A stretch of DNA of 64,000 bases from Phyllobacterium sp. T1293 (GTDB lineage Bacteria; Pseudomonadota; Alphaproteobacteria; Rhizobiales; Rhizobiaceae). Where the stretch lies: contig NZ_CP088273.1 of the NCBI RefSeq assembly GCF_020731415.2, forward strand, positions 811,001 through 875,000, in the 5' to 3' direction. The position numbers and the translations under genes were made by a program. A model generated the notes under the pieces. That model was given only the letters and a program-made list of their open reading frames with translations, searched no databases and was not told the origin of the DNA. Shown here piece by piece: positions 35,731 through 43,751 of the stretch (its first letter is position 1; every line of letters starts with the position of its first letter).

Positions 35731-36668
35731 GCGGCTGGCCTTGAGGCACGTTTCACCAGCCCGTCCACTGTGACACGGCCGATGGATTTGCCCGCTTCAT
35801 TGACCACGGGCAGAGCAGGGCGGCCCGACCAGAGGAGTTCGGCCAAGGCATCGCGCTGGGTTGCGGAGGCTGGAATAGCTTCGCCTTCCGCTGTGCCGGG
35901 TTCCACCGCGTCACCAGCGGGGCTCAAGGACAGGAAGCGGAAGGGCCGGTCGCCGGTGCCAACCAGTGTCGCGACGAAATCCGTTGCCGGATTGGCGAGA
36001 ATTTCAGCCGGTGTCGCATATTGCAGCAGATTGCCACCATCCATCACCGCAATCTTGTGGCCAAGATGGATTGCCTCCTCCATATCGTGGGTGACGAGAA
36101 TGATGGTGGTGCCGAAACGCTTCTGGATGGCGAGCAAATCCTCCTGCGCCTTGGAGCGGATAACGGGATCAAGCGCGCCAAAGGGTTCGTCCATCAGCAG
36201 CACGTTTGGTTCTGCCGCAAGCGCGCGGGCAACGCCGATACGCTGCTGCTGACCGCCGGAGAGTTCATGCGGATAGCGTGGGCCGAATGTATCAGGGTCC
36301 AGCTGGAACAGCGAAAGCAGTTCACTCACACGGGCGTCGATCTTCGCCTTGTCCCAGCCGAGAAGCTCGGGCACGACGGCGATATTCTGCGCCACGGTGC
36401 GGTGCGGGAAGAGGCCGTGGCCCTGAATGGCATAGCCGATACGGCGGCGCAGTTCATAGCCGGGCAGGGAACGATTGTCCTCGCCATCGAGCTTGATGAT
36501 GCCCGATGTCGGCTCGACCAGCCGGTTGATCATGCGCATCAGCGTCGTCTTGCCCGAGCCTGATGTGCCGACAATGACGGTGACGGTGCGTGGCTGGACG
36601 ACAAGCGAGACGTTGTTGACGACAGTCGCCGCGCCGTAGCGCTTGGTGATACCCTCGATTTCAATCAT
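35727..36668 (-). CDS. yehX: Osmoprotectant ABC ATPase (YehX-like)
   Basis: A 313-residue ATPase. Walker A is GTSGSGKTTLMR, the signature is LSGGQQQRIGVARALA, Walker B is LLMDEPFGALD and the switch His is in ILVTHDMEEA. A C-terminal CBS-like region (about 240-310), with PALPVVNEAGKSIGRVTVDG, resembles the regulatory domain of OpuA/OpuC ATPases, which sense ionic strength or nucleotides. It overlaps both neighbouring permease genes by 4 bases. Confidence 0.93.
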   Translation of the reverse strand: MIEIEGITKRYGAATVVNNVSLVVQPRTVTVIVGTSGSGKTTLMRMINRLVEPTSGIIKLDGEDNRSLPGYELRRRIGYAIQGHGLFPHRTVAQNIAVVPELLGWDKAKIDARVSELLSLFQLDPDTFGPRYPHELSGGQQQRIGVARALAAEPNVLLMDEPFGALDPVIRSKAQEDLLAIQKRFGTTIILVTHDMEEAIHLGHKIAVMDGGNLLQYATPAEILANPATDFVATLVGTGDRPFRFLSLSPAGDAVEPGTAEGEAIPASATQRDALAELLWSGRPALPVVNEAGKSIGRVTVDGLVKRASRPAA

Positions 36669-37837
36669 GCGGATGCCCCGGAGTGAAAGGGTGAACTGAC
36701 TTCGACGGCAGCATCAAGAATAATGGCCGCCGCAAAGGCGAGAAGCACGGTGGGAACTGCGCCGAGCAGGACCAGATCCATGGCGGTCTGGCCGATGCCC
36801 TGAAACACGAAGACGCCAAAACCGCCGCCGCCGATAAGCGCGGCGATGGTTGCAAGGCCGATATTTTGCACCAGAACAATGCGCACGCCTGTCAGGATCA
36901 CCGGGAAGGCCAGAGGGAATTCCACCTTGAACAGGCGTTGCCGTTCGGTCATGCCGACACCACGCGCCGCGTCATTGGCCTGAACGGGAACGCCCGCAAG
37001 GCCGACGACGGTATTGGCGACGACAGGCAGCAGCGAATAGAGAAACAGCGCGACAAAGGCGGGGGCCATGCCAATACCCTTGATGCCGATTTCTGCGGCA
37101 CCGGGCACATTGGCAGCAATCCAGCCAAGCGGCGCGATGAGAATACCGAACAGGGCAATGGACGGGATTGTCTGCACGATGTTGAGCACATTGAGAACAA
37201 TGTCGCGCAGTTTTTGCACCCGGTGACAGAGAATGCCGAGCGGGATGCCAACGACAACAGCCGCGACGAGCGAACCTAGCGCCAATGTGATGTGCTTGCT
37301 GGCTTCCGCCCAGAAACTATCGGCGCGGGCGCTGTATTCTTTCAGGATCGACAGTTTGTCCCAGCTTCCTGAAAGCAGGACAAAGCCGATAAAGCCACCC
37401 GCAAGGATCAGCACAAGGATACGGAGCAGCGGTGTCAGGCGCAGGCGCGTCAGCGAATCCGCTGCGAGCAGGGCGAAAGCAAAGAGCAGCAGCCAGAAAC
37501 CGGACGCGGGCGAAACGCGTGCATAGGTATTGGCAGGCGGAGTGAGGTGATCGGCTGCCGTGCCGATGAGGAGAAACAAAGCTGCAAGCGTGGCAAAGCT
37601 GGCTGCCAGCCGCAGCGTCGGTGGTGTGCGAAAGAGGCCGATGACCACGGCAATGGCAATGACAGCAAGAAGTGTGGGGCCAGCCCATGATGGCAGGGAA
37701 GCCAGAAGGGTTTGCGGTTCACCGGCAACGATCCGGTTGGCGCGGAACGTGGCAAACGGCGCTACGCCCACCGCATATCCGGCGATCAGGGCAATCACGA
37801 CACCTAGTTTGTCCAGACGCACGGCCATGGTCTCCAT
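36665..37837 (-). CDS. yehY: Osmoprotectant ABC permease (YehY-like, long)
   Basis: A 390-residue permease. An N-terminal extension of about six helices (residues 1-160) precedes the standard permease domain, which carries the loop NDAARGVGMTERQRLFKVEF, closely similar to the one in the shorter permease of the operon. E. coli YehY is also the long member, at about 385 residues. The start lacks a strong SD; the ATG at 37837 lies 51 bases after the stop of the binding-protein gene. Confidence 0.9.
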   Translation of the reverse strand: METMAVRLDKLGVVIALIAGYAVGVAPFATFRANRIVAGEPQTLLASLPSWAGPTLLAVIAIAVVIGLFRTPPTLRLAASFATLAALFLLIGTAADHLTPPANTYARVSPASGFWLLLFAFALLAADSLTRLRLTPLLRILVLILAGGFIGFVLLSGSWDKLSILKEYSARADSFWAEASKHITLALGSLVAAVVVGIPLGILCHRVQKLRDIVLNVLNIVQTIPSIALFGILIAPLGWIAANVPGAAEIGIKGIGMAPAFVALFLYSLLPVVANTVVGLAGVPVQANDAARGVGMTERQRLFKVEFPLAFPVILTGVRIVLVQNIGLATIAALIGGGGFGVFVFQGIGQTAMDLVLLGAVPTVLLAFAAAIILDAAVEVSSPFHSGASA

Positions 37838-37888
37838 TTACCGGAGCAGGGCAGGATAAGCCCGCCCTGCTTCAGTGAAGTGACTGAC

Positions 37889-38800
37889 TTATTTGAGGAA
37901 ACCGTTCTTCTTCAGAAAGTCTTCCGCAACAGCCTTTGCCGGTTCGCCGCCCACCTGCACCCGGCCATTGAGGTCCTGCAATGTGACGAGATCGAGCTTT
38001 TCAAAAACTGGCTTGAGCAGAGTCTCGATTTCAGGATGCTCTTTCAACACGGCCTCACGGATGATCGGGGCGGGCTGATAAACAGGCTGAACACCCTTAT
38101 CATCGGTAAGAACAACGAGGCCTGATGGAGCAATGCCGCCATCGGTGCCGTAAACCATGGCCGCATTGGCGCCGTTGGTCTTGTTGGCGGCAGCAGCAAT
38201 CGTTGCGGCTGTGTCACCGCCTGAAAGCGTGATCAACTGGTCGGATTTGAGCTTGAAACCATAGGTGGTCTGGAACGCGGGCAGGGCTGCCGCCGAATTG
38301 ACGAATTCGGAGGAGGCGGCAAGCACGACATTGCCACCGCCAGCCACATATTTGCCGAAATCGGACAGTGTCACCAGCTTTTCAGCGTCCGCCACTTCCT
38401 TGCGCAGGGCAATCGCCCAGGTGTTGTTGGCGGGTGAGGGCGTCAGCCAGACGATCTTGTTGGCATCGTAATCCAGCTTCTTTGCCGTCTCATAGGCCTT
38501 GGTCGCATCCTTCCATGCGGGATCATCAGCCTTTTCAAAGAAGAACGCGGCATTGCCCGTATATTCAGGGTAGATATCGATTTCCTTGGCGGTAATCGCC
38601 TTGCGCACGATGGGTGTCGCGCCCAGCTGAATGCGGTCTGTGGTGGCAATCTTGTTGGCGTTCAGCACGGCCAGAATGATATTGCCGAGGACGCCGCCTT
38701 CCGTATCGATCTTGGATGAAACAACGACCTGCGCGCCTGCAGATCCGATAGAAAGCGCCAGAGCGAGCGCAGCGCCGAGAAAGGTTTTGCTGGTAGACAT
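37889..38800 (-). CDS. yehZ: Osmoprotectant-binding periplasmic protein (YehZ/OsmF-like)
   Basis: A 303-residue OpuAC-type binding protein. The signal peptide (FLGAALALALSIGSAGA) ends near residue 23. The mature part starts VVVSSKIDTEGGVLGNIIL, the conserved beginning of the OsmF/ProX-like group, and includes IDIYPEYTGNA, a typical ligand-region motif. It is the first gene of the four-gene operon. The role is capture of glycine betaine-like osmolytes for the YehWXY transporter. Confidence 0.92.
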   Translation of the reverse strand: MSTSKTFLGAALALALSIGSAGAQVVVSSKIDTEGGVLGNIILAVLNANKIATTDRIQLGATPIVRKAITAKEIDIYPEYTGNAAFFFEKADDPAWKDATKAYETAKKLDYDANKIVWLTPSPANNTWAIALRKEVADAEKLVTLSDFGKYVAGGGNVVLAASSEFVNSAAALPAFQTTYGFKLKSDQLITLSGGDTAATIAAAANKTNGANAAMVYGTDGGIAPSGLVVLTDDKGVQPVYQPAPIIREAVLKEHPEIETLLKPVFEKLDLVTLQDLNGRVQVGGEPAKAVAEDFLKKNGFLK

Positions 38801-39009
38801 TCTTTTCGTTCCCTTTGGATATCCCGAATTAATATGACCTTTAAACCACGATTGCCGTGGCGGGTCCGGGTATTTATTTCCGCGAAAAGGGCCTGCAACG
38901 AAAAATTTGCAGCTTTCCGTTCACCTGCAAGCTTGTCCTATTTTCCACCGTGGCTCAAGCCTGTCATGTCAGCATTATGCCTGATATGGCAGGAGCGTTT
39001 AGGGCGAAG

Positions 39010-39633
39010 TTAGAAATCTCGATCAAGGATTTCTGCAAAGGCTGGTTCTTTGCCAATTTTATCGGCGATGGCGGCGAGTTTGGGAAAATAGCTGTTAAAT
39101 GCGCCGAGCCCCGGCCGCCAATTGCGCATGACCGCCAGATAGAGATCGATAGCGCTGAAATTCTCGCCAAGGAACCACGGCTCGTCTGCAACCTCTTCGA
39201 CGTTTTTCCAAAGGCTAAGGCGATATTCTTCGAGGCTGTCGCGGTATTTCTTCTGGTTTGCCTCATCCAGCCCCCATCGCGCAGGTTCATCGCCAAAAGT
39301 GGAAACCGGATAAATCGCGCCGACGATGTAGACGAGCCAGCGCAAAAACTGCGGGCGATGCGGATCACTGGCAGAGGGCGCCAGTCCGGCGTCAGGGAAA
39401 GCATCGGCCAGATGCAGAATGATTGCTGCGCTTTCCGTCAATATATTGCCGTTGGGCAGGATGAGCGTGGGCACCTGACCGAGGGGATTGAGTTCGAGCA
39501 GGCGATCACGTTCCGGACCGGGTTCAATATAGGGGATCTGTTCAAGCACAAAGGCGGCCTTTGCGCGGGCGAAGGCCAGTTCGATAATGACTGAGCCACA
39601 TCCTGCCGAACCGATCAGCACATATTTGCTCAT
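39010..39633 (-). CDS. Glutathione S-transferase family protein
   Basis: A 207-residue protein with a thioredoxin-like N-terminal domain (residues 1-75) and an all-helical C-terminal domain. Visible elements are NPLGQVPTLILPNGNILTES, which includes the cis-Pro glutathione-binding motif and the following ES pair, and the C-terminal FSAIDLYLAVMRNW (N-cap box region). The N-terminal catalytic residue lies in the unusual SAGCGS stretch. AGGAG stands 9 bases before the ATG. It is 12 bases downstream of the hemolysin III-like gene, so probably cotranscribed with it. Confidence 0.9.
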   Translation of the reverse strand: MSKYVLIGSAGCGSVIIELAFARAKAAFVLEQIPYIEPGPERDRLLELNPLGQVPTLILPNGNILTESAAIILHLADAFPDAGLAPSASDPHRPQFLRWLVYIVGAIYPVSTFGDEPARWGLDEANQKKYRDSLEEYRLSLWKNVEEVADEPWFLGENFSAIDLYLAVMRNWRPGLGAFNSYFPKLAAIADKIGKEPAFAEILDRDF

Positions 39634-39645
39634 GGTGCTCTACTC

Positions 39646-40335
39646 CTATGCCACCGCTGTACAAATGGCGGCAAAATGAATGCTTGCCGCGGTCAGAACA
39701 AAGGCATGCCAGATTGCATTGTGAAATGGCAGCCGCTCAAGAACGTGGAAAATGACACCGAAGGAATAGACAAGACCCCCGGCGAGGATCAGCCACAGCA
39801 CCGTGGCGGATAGTGCCAGAGTCAGTTCCTGATAGGCGGCGACGCCACTCCAGCCCAAGGCAAGGTAAAGCACGATAGACAGCCGGTCGAACCGGTTGGG
39901 CATCAAAAGTTTCAACAACACGCCCGCGATGGCAATGGCCCAGACAGTGGATAGCAGCCACCACGTGCAGCTTTTGGCCATAAGCGGCGTATAGGTGCCC
40001 GCGATCAGCAGGTAGATCGCCGAATGATCGAAACGCCGCAAAAGGGCTTTAACAGGCGAAATCGGCCATATGTTGTATGTCGCCGAAAGCCCCATGGAGA
40101 GGACAAGCGTCGCAAGGTAGATGGCCACGGCGGCATAGGTTGCGGGCTCTTCCGGCCCGAAGACGAGCAGGAGAATCGATCCCACGATTGCCAGCGTAAC
40201 GCCCGAGATGTGAACAACGCCATCGGCCCAAAGTTCGGGGAGGGTGTATTTGCGAAAGACAAACGCGGGCAGCGGGCGGATGGGTGATGGACGCAACGAA
40301 GTTTCCCTGATCGAAGAGTTTTTCCTTGGCCGCAT
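39646..40335 (-). CDS. Hemolysin III/TrhA (YqfA) family membrane protein
   Basis: A 229-residue protein with seven predicted helices. Family signatures are ELWADGVVHISGVTLAIVGS, where the His is one of the conserved metal ligands, FDHSAIYLLIAGTYTPL (Asp-His pair) and the late FHVLERLPFHNAIWHAFVL. This belongs to the PAQR/CREST superfamily; bacterial TrhA members affect membrane energetics and lipid composition. The N-terminal 25 residues are basic and variable, and the exact start is uncertain. Confidence 0.9.
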   Translation of the reverse strand: MRPRKNSSIRETSLRPSPIRPLPAFVFRKYTLPELWADGVVHISGVTLAIVGSILLLVFGPEEPATYAAVAIYLATLVLSMGLSATYNIWPISPVKALLRRFDHSAIYLLIAGTYTPLMAKSCTWWLLSTVWAIAIAGVLLKLLMPNRFDRLSIVLYLALGWSGVAAYQELTLALSATVLWLILAGGLVYSFGVIFHVLERLPFHNAIWHAFVLTAASIHFAAICTAVA

Positions 40336-40733
40336 ATAACAACGAAAAGTCCGGCGGCGTAAATGCCTCGCCCTTCATGTCTTCGGGCCAAGGATCAGTT
40401 TAACAACTTCAGATTGTTAACTCGTGGTTAAGGGCGACAGAGGCCGTCCGATTCTTCGCATCAACAGTTTTTCTCTTTTGAAAGGCCGTTTTCTTGTTGT
40501 TGTCTTTATGTGGGTATTGCACCAGTATTTTGATAAGACTTTGGTATAATTATTTGAAATTCTGTAATATTCTGTCAGATATTTTGAATATTCTGCATGC
40601 GTAATTCCTGTTGGTTACTTCTCCAATTTAAGCCATAATCATTTCATCACATATGAAGACTATGGGTTTCGGGGGAAGCCATGGTTGGTGCCAGTTTCTG
40701 AATGTGCACTGTTGAAATTGAGGGAGTTCAAAA
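40336..40733. other. AT-rich intergenic region with an extended -10 promoter
   Basis: This stretch is markedly AT-rich compared with its surroundings. TGGTATAAT (40542-40550) is an extended -10 element on the plus strand, and ATTCTG recurs several times around 40559-40600. It probably carries the promoter and a long untranslated leader for the repeat protein at 40734. No other gene is evident. Confidence 0.5.
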
Positions 40734-41588
40734 ATGTCTATGACCCGGAATCTTATATTGGCCGGAATTATCGGTGCCGCATCATTTACGGTTGTACCGG
40801 CCTATGCGCTCACGGCGAAAGAGTGCAGCGTCAAGTATCAGGCAGCAAAGACTGCCGGGACACTTGGCGGCGCAAAGTGGAATGATTTCCGCAAGACGCA
40901 ATGTGCGGATGCATCGCCTGCCGCTGCGGCTCCGGCCCCGGCTGCTCCAACCAAAGCCGCCAAGACAACAGCCGCAGCGCCAAAAGCTGCTGCGCCCGCT
41001 GATTCAGGTGGCGGCCTGACGATGAAGGAATGCAGTGCCAAGTATCAGGCTGCCAAGACGGCAGGCACACTTGGCGGCCAGAAGTGGAATGATTTCCGCA
41101 AGGCCCAGTGCAGTGGTGATGCAGCGGCAACTGCACCGGCCGCCGCGCCAACCAAAGCAACCAAGACAGCCACTGCGCCGGCAGATGCCAGCACCGGTGG
41201 TGGTCTGACGATGAAGGAATGCAGTGCCAAGTATCAGGCTGCCAAGACGGCAGGCACACTTGGCGGCCAGAAGTGGAATGATTTCCGCAAGGCACAGTGC
41301 AGCTCCGGTGCAGCCGCTGCCGCTACGGATGATGACACTGCTCCAACACCTCAGACAGCGACCTATAAGGATGAGCCGCCAGCAGCCACGACGGCAGCTC
41401 CAGCGGGCGTTGGTTTCCCAAAGGCCGTTTCGGCCAAATACTCCACTGAAAGCGCTGGCAAGGCCCGTATGCATACATGCCTTGAACAGTATTATGCCAA
41501 CAAGCAGAACAACACGCTTGGCGGCCTCAAGTGGATTCAGAAGGGCGGCGGCTATTACAGCCTCTGCAATTCCCGCCTGAAGAGCTAA
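40734..41588 (+). CDS. Secreted protein with three Cys-framed repeats
   Basis: A 284-residue protein with a signal peptide (LILAGIIGAASFTVVPAYA, to residue 25). Three near-identical 27-residue repeats follow, each starting CSxKYQAAKTAGTLGG and ending WNDFRKxQC, separated by Ala/Pro/Lys/Thr linkers. A fourth, diverged copy (TCLEQYYANKQNNTLGGLKW ending SLC) closes the protein. Each repeat has a Cys at either end, so one disulfide per repeat in the periplasm is likely. GAGGGAG stands 7 bases before the ATG. I know of no function; the pattern resembles the PsiF-like domain of the protein at 27761-28075. Confidence 0.85.
   Translation: MSMTRNLILAGIIGAASFTVVPAYALTAKECSVKYQAAKTAGTLGGAKWNDFRKTQCADASPAAAAPAPAAPTKAAKTTAAAPKAAAPADSGGGLTMKECSAKYQAAKTAGTLGGQKWNDFRKAQCSGDAAATAPAAAPTKATKTATAPADASTGGGLTMKECSAKYQAAKTAGTLGGQKWNDFRKAQCSSGAAAAATDDDTAPTPQTATYKDEPPAATTAAPAGVGFPKAVSAKYSTESAGKARMHTCLEQYYANKQNNTLGGLKWIQKGGGYYSLCNSRLKS
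41016..41293 (+). repeat. 89-nt perfect direct repeat inside the repeat-protein gene
   Basis: Bases 41016-41104 and 41205-41293 appear identical over 89 positions, with a period of 189 bases. They encode repeats two and three of the protein. Identity even at third codon positions points to a recent duplication or continuing gene conversion. Confidence 0.9.
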
Positions 41589-41645
41589 ATCTGATAACGG
41601 AAAGCGGGGCCATTGCTCCGCTTCCTGCTGCCACAACCCACATCT

Positions 41646-41981
41646 CTCCGTCATCCTCGGGCTTGACCCGAGGACCCATGATCGAGAAGCACGATAATTG
41701 TAGTCGTTCCTTCCCCTTTGTCGTGGGTCCTCGGGTCATCCTCGGGTTAAACCCGAGGACTGAGGATGACGGAGTGGGTTGAGGTATCGGGAGCGATAGT
41801 CTGCAACCTTTGCGTTGCAGAACCATCGTTGCGCCCTTCGACAAGCTCAGGATGAGGGAGAGTGAGGATTGCAGGGAGCCAAGTTCTGCAACCTTTGCGC
41901 TGCAACCATTTTGATCTGCAATCTCTGCGATTATCGTTGCATCCACCGCTCTCCCTCATGGTGAGCCTGTCGAACCACGAA
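41646..41981. repeat. Left mosaic repeat arm
   Basis: The outer part, 41646-41774, is a palindromic unit built on CCTCGGG-N5-CCCGAGG and its inverted copy, bordered by CTCCGTCATCC and GGATGACGGAG. The inner part, 41871-41981, runs from GCAGGGAGCC to CCACGAACC and contains several GTTCTGCAACCTTTGCG-like units. Between them is a CTTCGACAAGCTCAGGATG unit of the kind common in alphaproteobacterial intergenic repeats. The whole arm recurs, inverted, at 42643-42880. Confidence 0.85.
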
Positions 41982-42101
41982 CCACACACCACACTCCACT
42001 CACTAATAACCCTGCAAACTGACATTCTAACCCCTTCCACCTGCATAATTTTCCCACTATGGTCTGCGTTGAGACCGGTCGAAATGGATTGGTCTTGGGG
42101 C

Positions 42102-42269
42102 CTAGAAACCTCGCATACAGCGGTCGGTGTCGACCGCAAAGGCACCTCCTCAGCCCTATGGCCGGGGAGGCCTCGGCGTATGTCCAGAGCTTCGGCTTAA
42201 AGGCCGTGGCGGTCGTCTGTGTGCGACTTTCTAGCTCCCCGGTCACCAGAGGATAATCCTCGGGTGGCC
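42102..42269 (+). ncRNA. Predicted structured RNA, C4/ash-leader-like
   Basis: CTAGAAA (42102-42108) pairs with TTTCTAG (42228-42234), and TCGCATACAG (42111-42120) pairs with CTGTGTGCGA (42217-42226, one G-U), giving a 17-bp closing stem with a small bulge. Inside are a CGGTCG/CGACCG hairpin (42121-42136), a CCTCC/GGAGG hairpin with an inner GCC/GGC (42145-42170) and AGC-TTCG-GCT (42188-42197). A separate hairpin, GGTCACC-a-GAGG to CCTC-g-GGTGGCC, occupies 42241-42269. Several stretches resemble, from memory, the C4 antisense RNA/ash leader of P1/P4-type prophages. The structure is seen directly; the family and the strand are inferred. Confidence 0.6.
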
Positions 42270-42297
42270 GCTTTCCTCGTGAAACAAGGGAGTGCGC

Positions 42298-42615
42298 ATG
42301 ACCGATTATAATTTCTGGCAGGATTTTTTCGATACATACCAATCACTCTCGGACTTGCTGAAAGTGCTGTGGTTGATTGTTCCGCCAGCTTTCATGCTGG
42401 GGATAGTGGCGCTGACGCTGCGATTCAGGATCGAGAGCAAGCGGGCAGGGCTTGATGGCGAACTGGTTTATTCCGTGCATCGGGATAAACAAAACCGGGT
42501 TCATATCATCAGCCATGTAAAGCAGGCGGGAGATAACCCGCCACTGCTATTCCTTGATCAGGGGCGGGGCGAAGCGTTTGAATATGCTGAGGGCAAGCCA
42601 CCTTTAAAGCGCTAA
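42298..42615 (+). CDS. Small single-pass membrane protein of unknown function
   Basis: A 105-residue protein. After a polar start (MTDYNFWQDFFDTYQSLSD), one membrane helix (VLWLIVPPAFMLGIVALTL, about 25-43) leads to a basic, probably cytosolic part with RFRIESKRAG and VHIISHVKQAGDNPPLLFLD. AAGGGAG stands 5 bases before the ATG. It lies 28 bases after the last hairpin of the structured RNA, and both are enclosed by inverted repeat arms. I do not recognise the family. Translational control by the upstream RNA is possible. Confidence 0.75.
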   Translation: MTDYNFWQDFFDTYQSLSDLLKVLWLIVPPAFMLGIVALTLRFRIESKRAGLDGELVYSVHRDKQNRVHIISHVKQAGDNPPLLFLDQGRGEAFEYAEGKPPLKR

Positions 42616-42642
42616 TCATAAAAGAGAGATTTGCACATCTGT

Positions 42643-42880
42643 CGGTTCGCGGTTCGACATAACAACCATGAGGGGCTTGAGTGGATGCAACGCTAATCGC
42701 GAAGGTTGCAGAACAAAGGTTGCAGAACTTGGCTCCCTTGCATCACCCCCACTCCGTCATCCTCAGTCCTCGGGTTTAACCCGAGGATGACCCGAGGACC
42801 CATGATCTGAAAGCACGAGCAATCAAGTTCAATGGAACTCTTTAGGTGTGGGTCCTCGGGTCAAGCCCGAGGATGACGGA
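42643..42880. repeat. Right mosaic repeat arm, inverted copy of the left one
   Basis: 42643-42741 is an imperfect reverse complement of 41871-41981 (shared GGTTCGACA, CATGAGGG, GTGGATGCAACG and AAGTTCTGCAACC units). 42752-42880 is an imperfect reverse complement of 41646-41774. With the left arm it brackets the RNA and small gene. Confidence 0.85.
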
Positions 42881-42903
42881 AGGAGGTGGGGTGCAGTCCG
42901 CGG

Positions 42904-43578
42904 TCAACTCTTGTAAGCGACCCAGCCCCTGAATGTGAAACCGGCGTAAAACAGCTCGATATTCGAGAATCCCGCGTCGCGAAAAATGGTTTCGTCCATG
43001 GCGGGGGAAAGAACGGGCAATCGCTCCTTCATGGTTCTGATGCTGTTCGCAGTCAGGGATATTGGAGCCCCGGATGCCGCCGCGAACGCCGCGTAGCGCG
43101 CGAGCCATTTGTCCAATTCCGCCCCCTCATTGGGGAAGCTGTGGTGCGCGGCAACAAAGGGCGCGCCGGGCTTCAATCGCTGCTGGATCGCGCGCAGCGT
43201 CTGGCGCCGTTCCTCTTCCGGCAGGAAGTGAAGCGTTAGAAGACAGGTTGCGGCGTCGAATGGGCCCTCGGGCGCACTGTCGATATAGCCCTCGTGGAAC
43301 GCAACACGAGAGGCCTGCGCACCGAGATTGGTTTTGGCCAGTTGAAGCATCTCGGCGGAGGGGTCGACGCCATCGAAATGCCAGCGCGGTTGCATCTGCG
43401 CGAGCACGCACAGTTCCATTCCTCCGCCAGCCCCGAGAACCAGAACGCGCGCATCGGCACGAGCCCGCTCTGCCAGAAGCAGACCAGTCATCCGGTGCAG
43501 GTCGTTAAGGCCCGGCACAAGTTGCGCGGTTCTGGCCGCATATCCCGAAACGACATCGGGATTGGAAAACGATGACAT
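42904..43578 (-). CDS. SAM-dependent class I methyltransferase
   Basis: A 224-residue protein. Motif I is VLVLGAGGGMELCVLAQ, the acidic residue closing strand 2 is in FDGVDPSAEMLQLAK, and motif IV is FDAATCLLTLHFLPEEER. A helical N-terminal cap precedes the Rossmann core. The substrate is unknown. It lies just left of the right repeat arm, and an inverted repeat GTAAC/GTTAC lies upstream of its start. Confidence 0.88.
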   Translation of the reverse strand: MSSFSNPDVVSGYAARTAQLVPGLNDLHRMTGLLLAERARADARVLVLGAGGGMELCVLAQMQPRWHFDGVDPSAEMLQLAKTNLGAQASRVAFHEGYIDSAPEGPFDAATCLLTLHFLPEEERRQTLRAIQQRLKPGAPFVAAHHSFPNEGAELDKWLARYAAFAAASGAPISLTANSIRTMKERLPVLSPAMDETIFRDAGFSNIELFYAGFTFRGWVAYKS

Positions 43579-43652
43579 TCTGCATCTCCGTTCGGGGTCT
43601 CGCCACTGCGGCAGAAGGCAGGGGTGGAAGAAAGGCCGTCATTGCATTTCAT

Positions 43653-43669
43653 GTAACTCTATGTGTTAC
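43653..43669. promoter_or_regulatory. Inverted repeat upstream of the methyltransferase
   Basis: GTAAC-N7-GTTAC lies 75 bases upstream of the methyltransferase start, between that gene and the 3' end of the diguanylate cyclase. GTAAC dyads are typical of small winged-helix or TetR repressor sites; the regulator is unknown. Confidence 0.35.
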
Positions 43670-43751
43670 GATATGCAAGCTCCTTGATGAGGCTGCGGCG
43701 CAGATGCGGAAAACTCAATCAGCGCGCCGGGATGACAAGCGCCTGAGTGTT

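Noticed and set aside
41016..41293. Direct repeats considered as a CRISPR array
   Set aside because: There are only two perfect copies 189 bases apart, they are in frame with a secreted protein, and no cas gene is present.
41004..41654. Minus-strand repetitive frame opposite the Cys-repeat protein
   Set aside because: The plus strand has a signal peptide, a good SD sequence and a coherent repeat. The minus-strand repeats are a by-product of the direct DNA repeat.
42059..42256. 65-codon open frame across the structured RNA
   Set aside because: It lacks a ribosome site, its codons follow the hairpin arms, and the paired structure explains the sequence better than coding does. It may be the source of similar spurious proteins annotated in prophages.
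41589..42903. Prophage remnant
   Set aside because: Apart from the C4-like RNA there is no integrase, repressor, capsid or tail gene, and no tRNA attachment site was seen.
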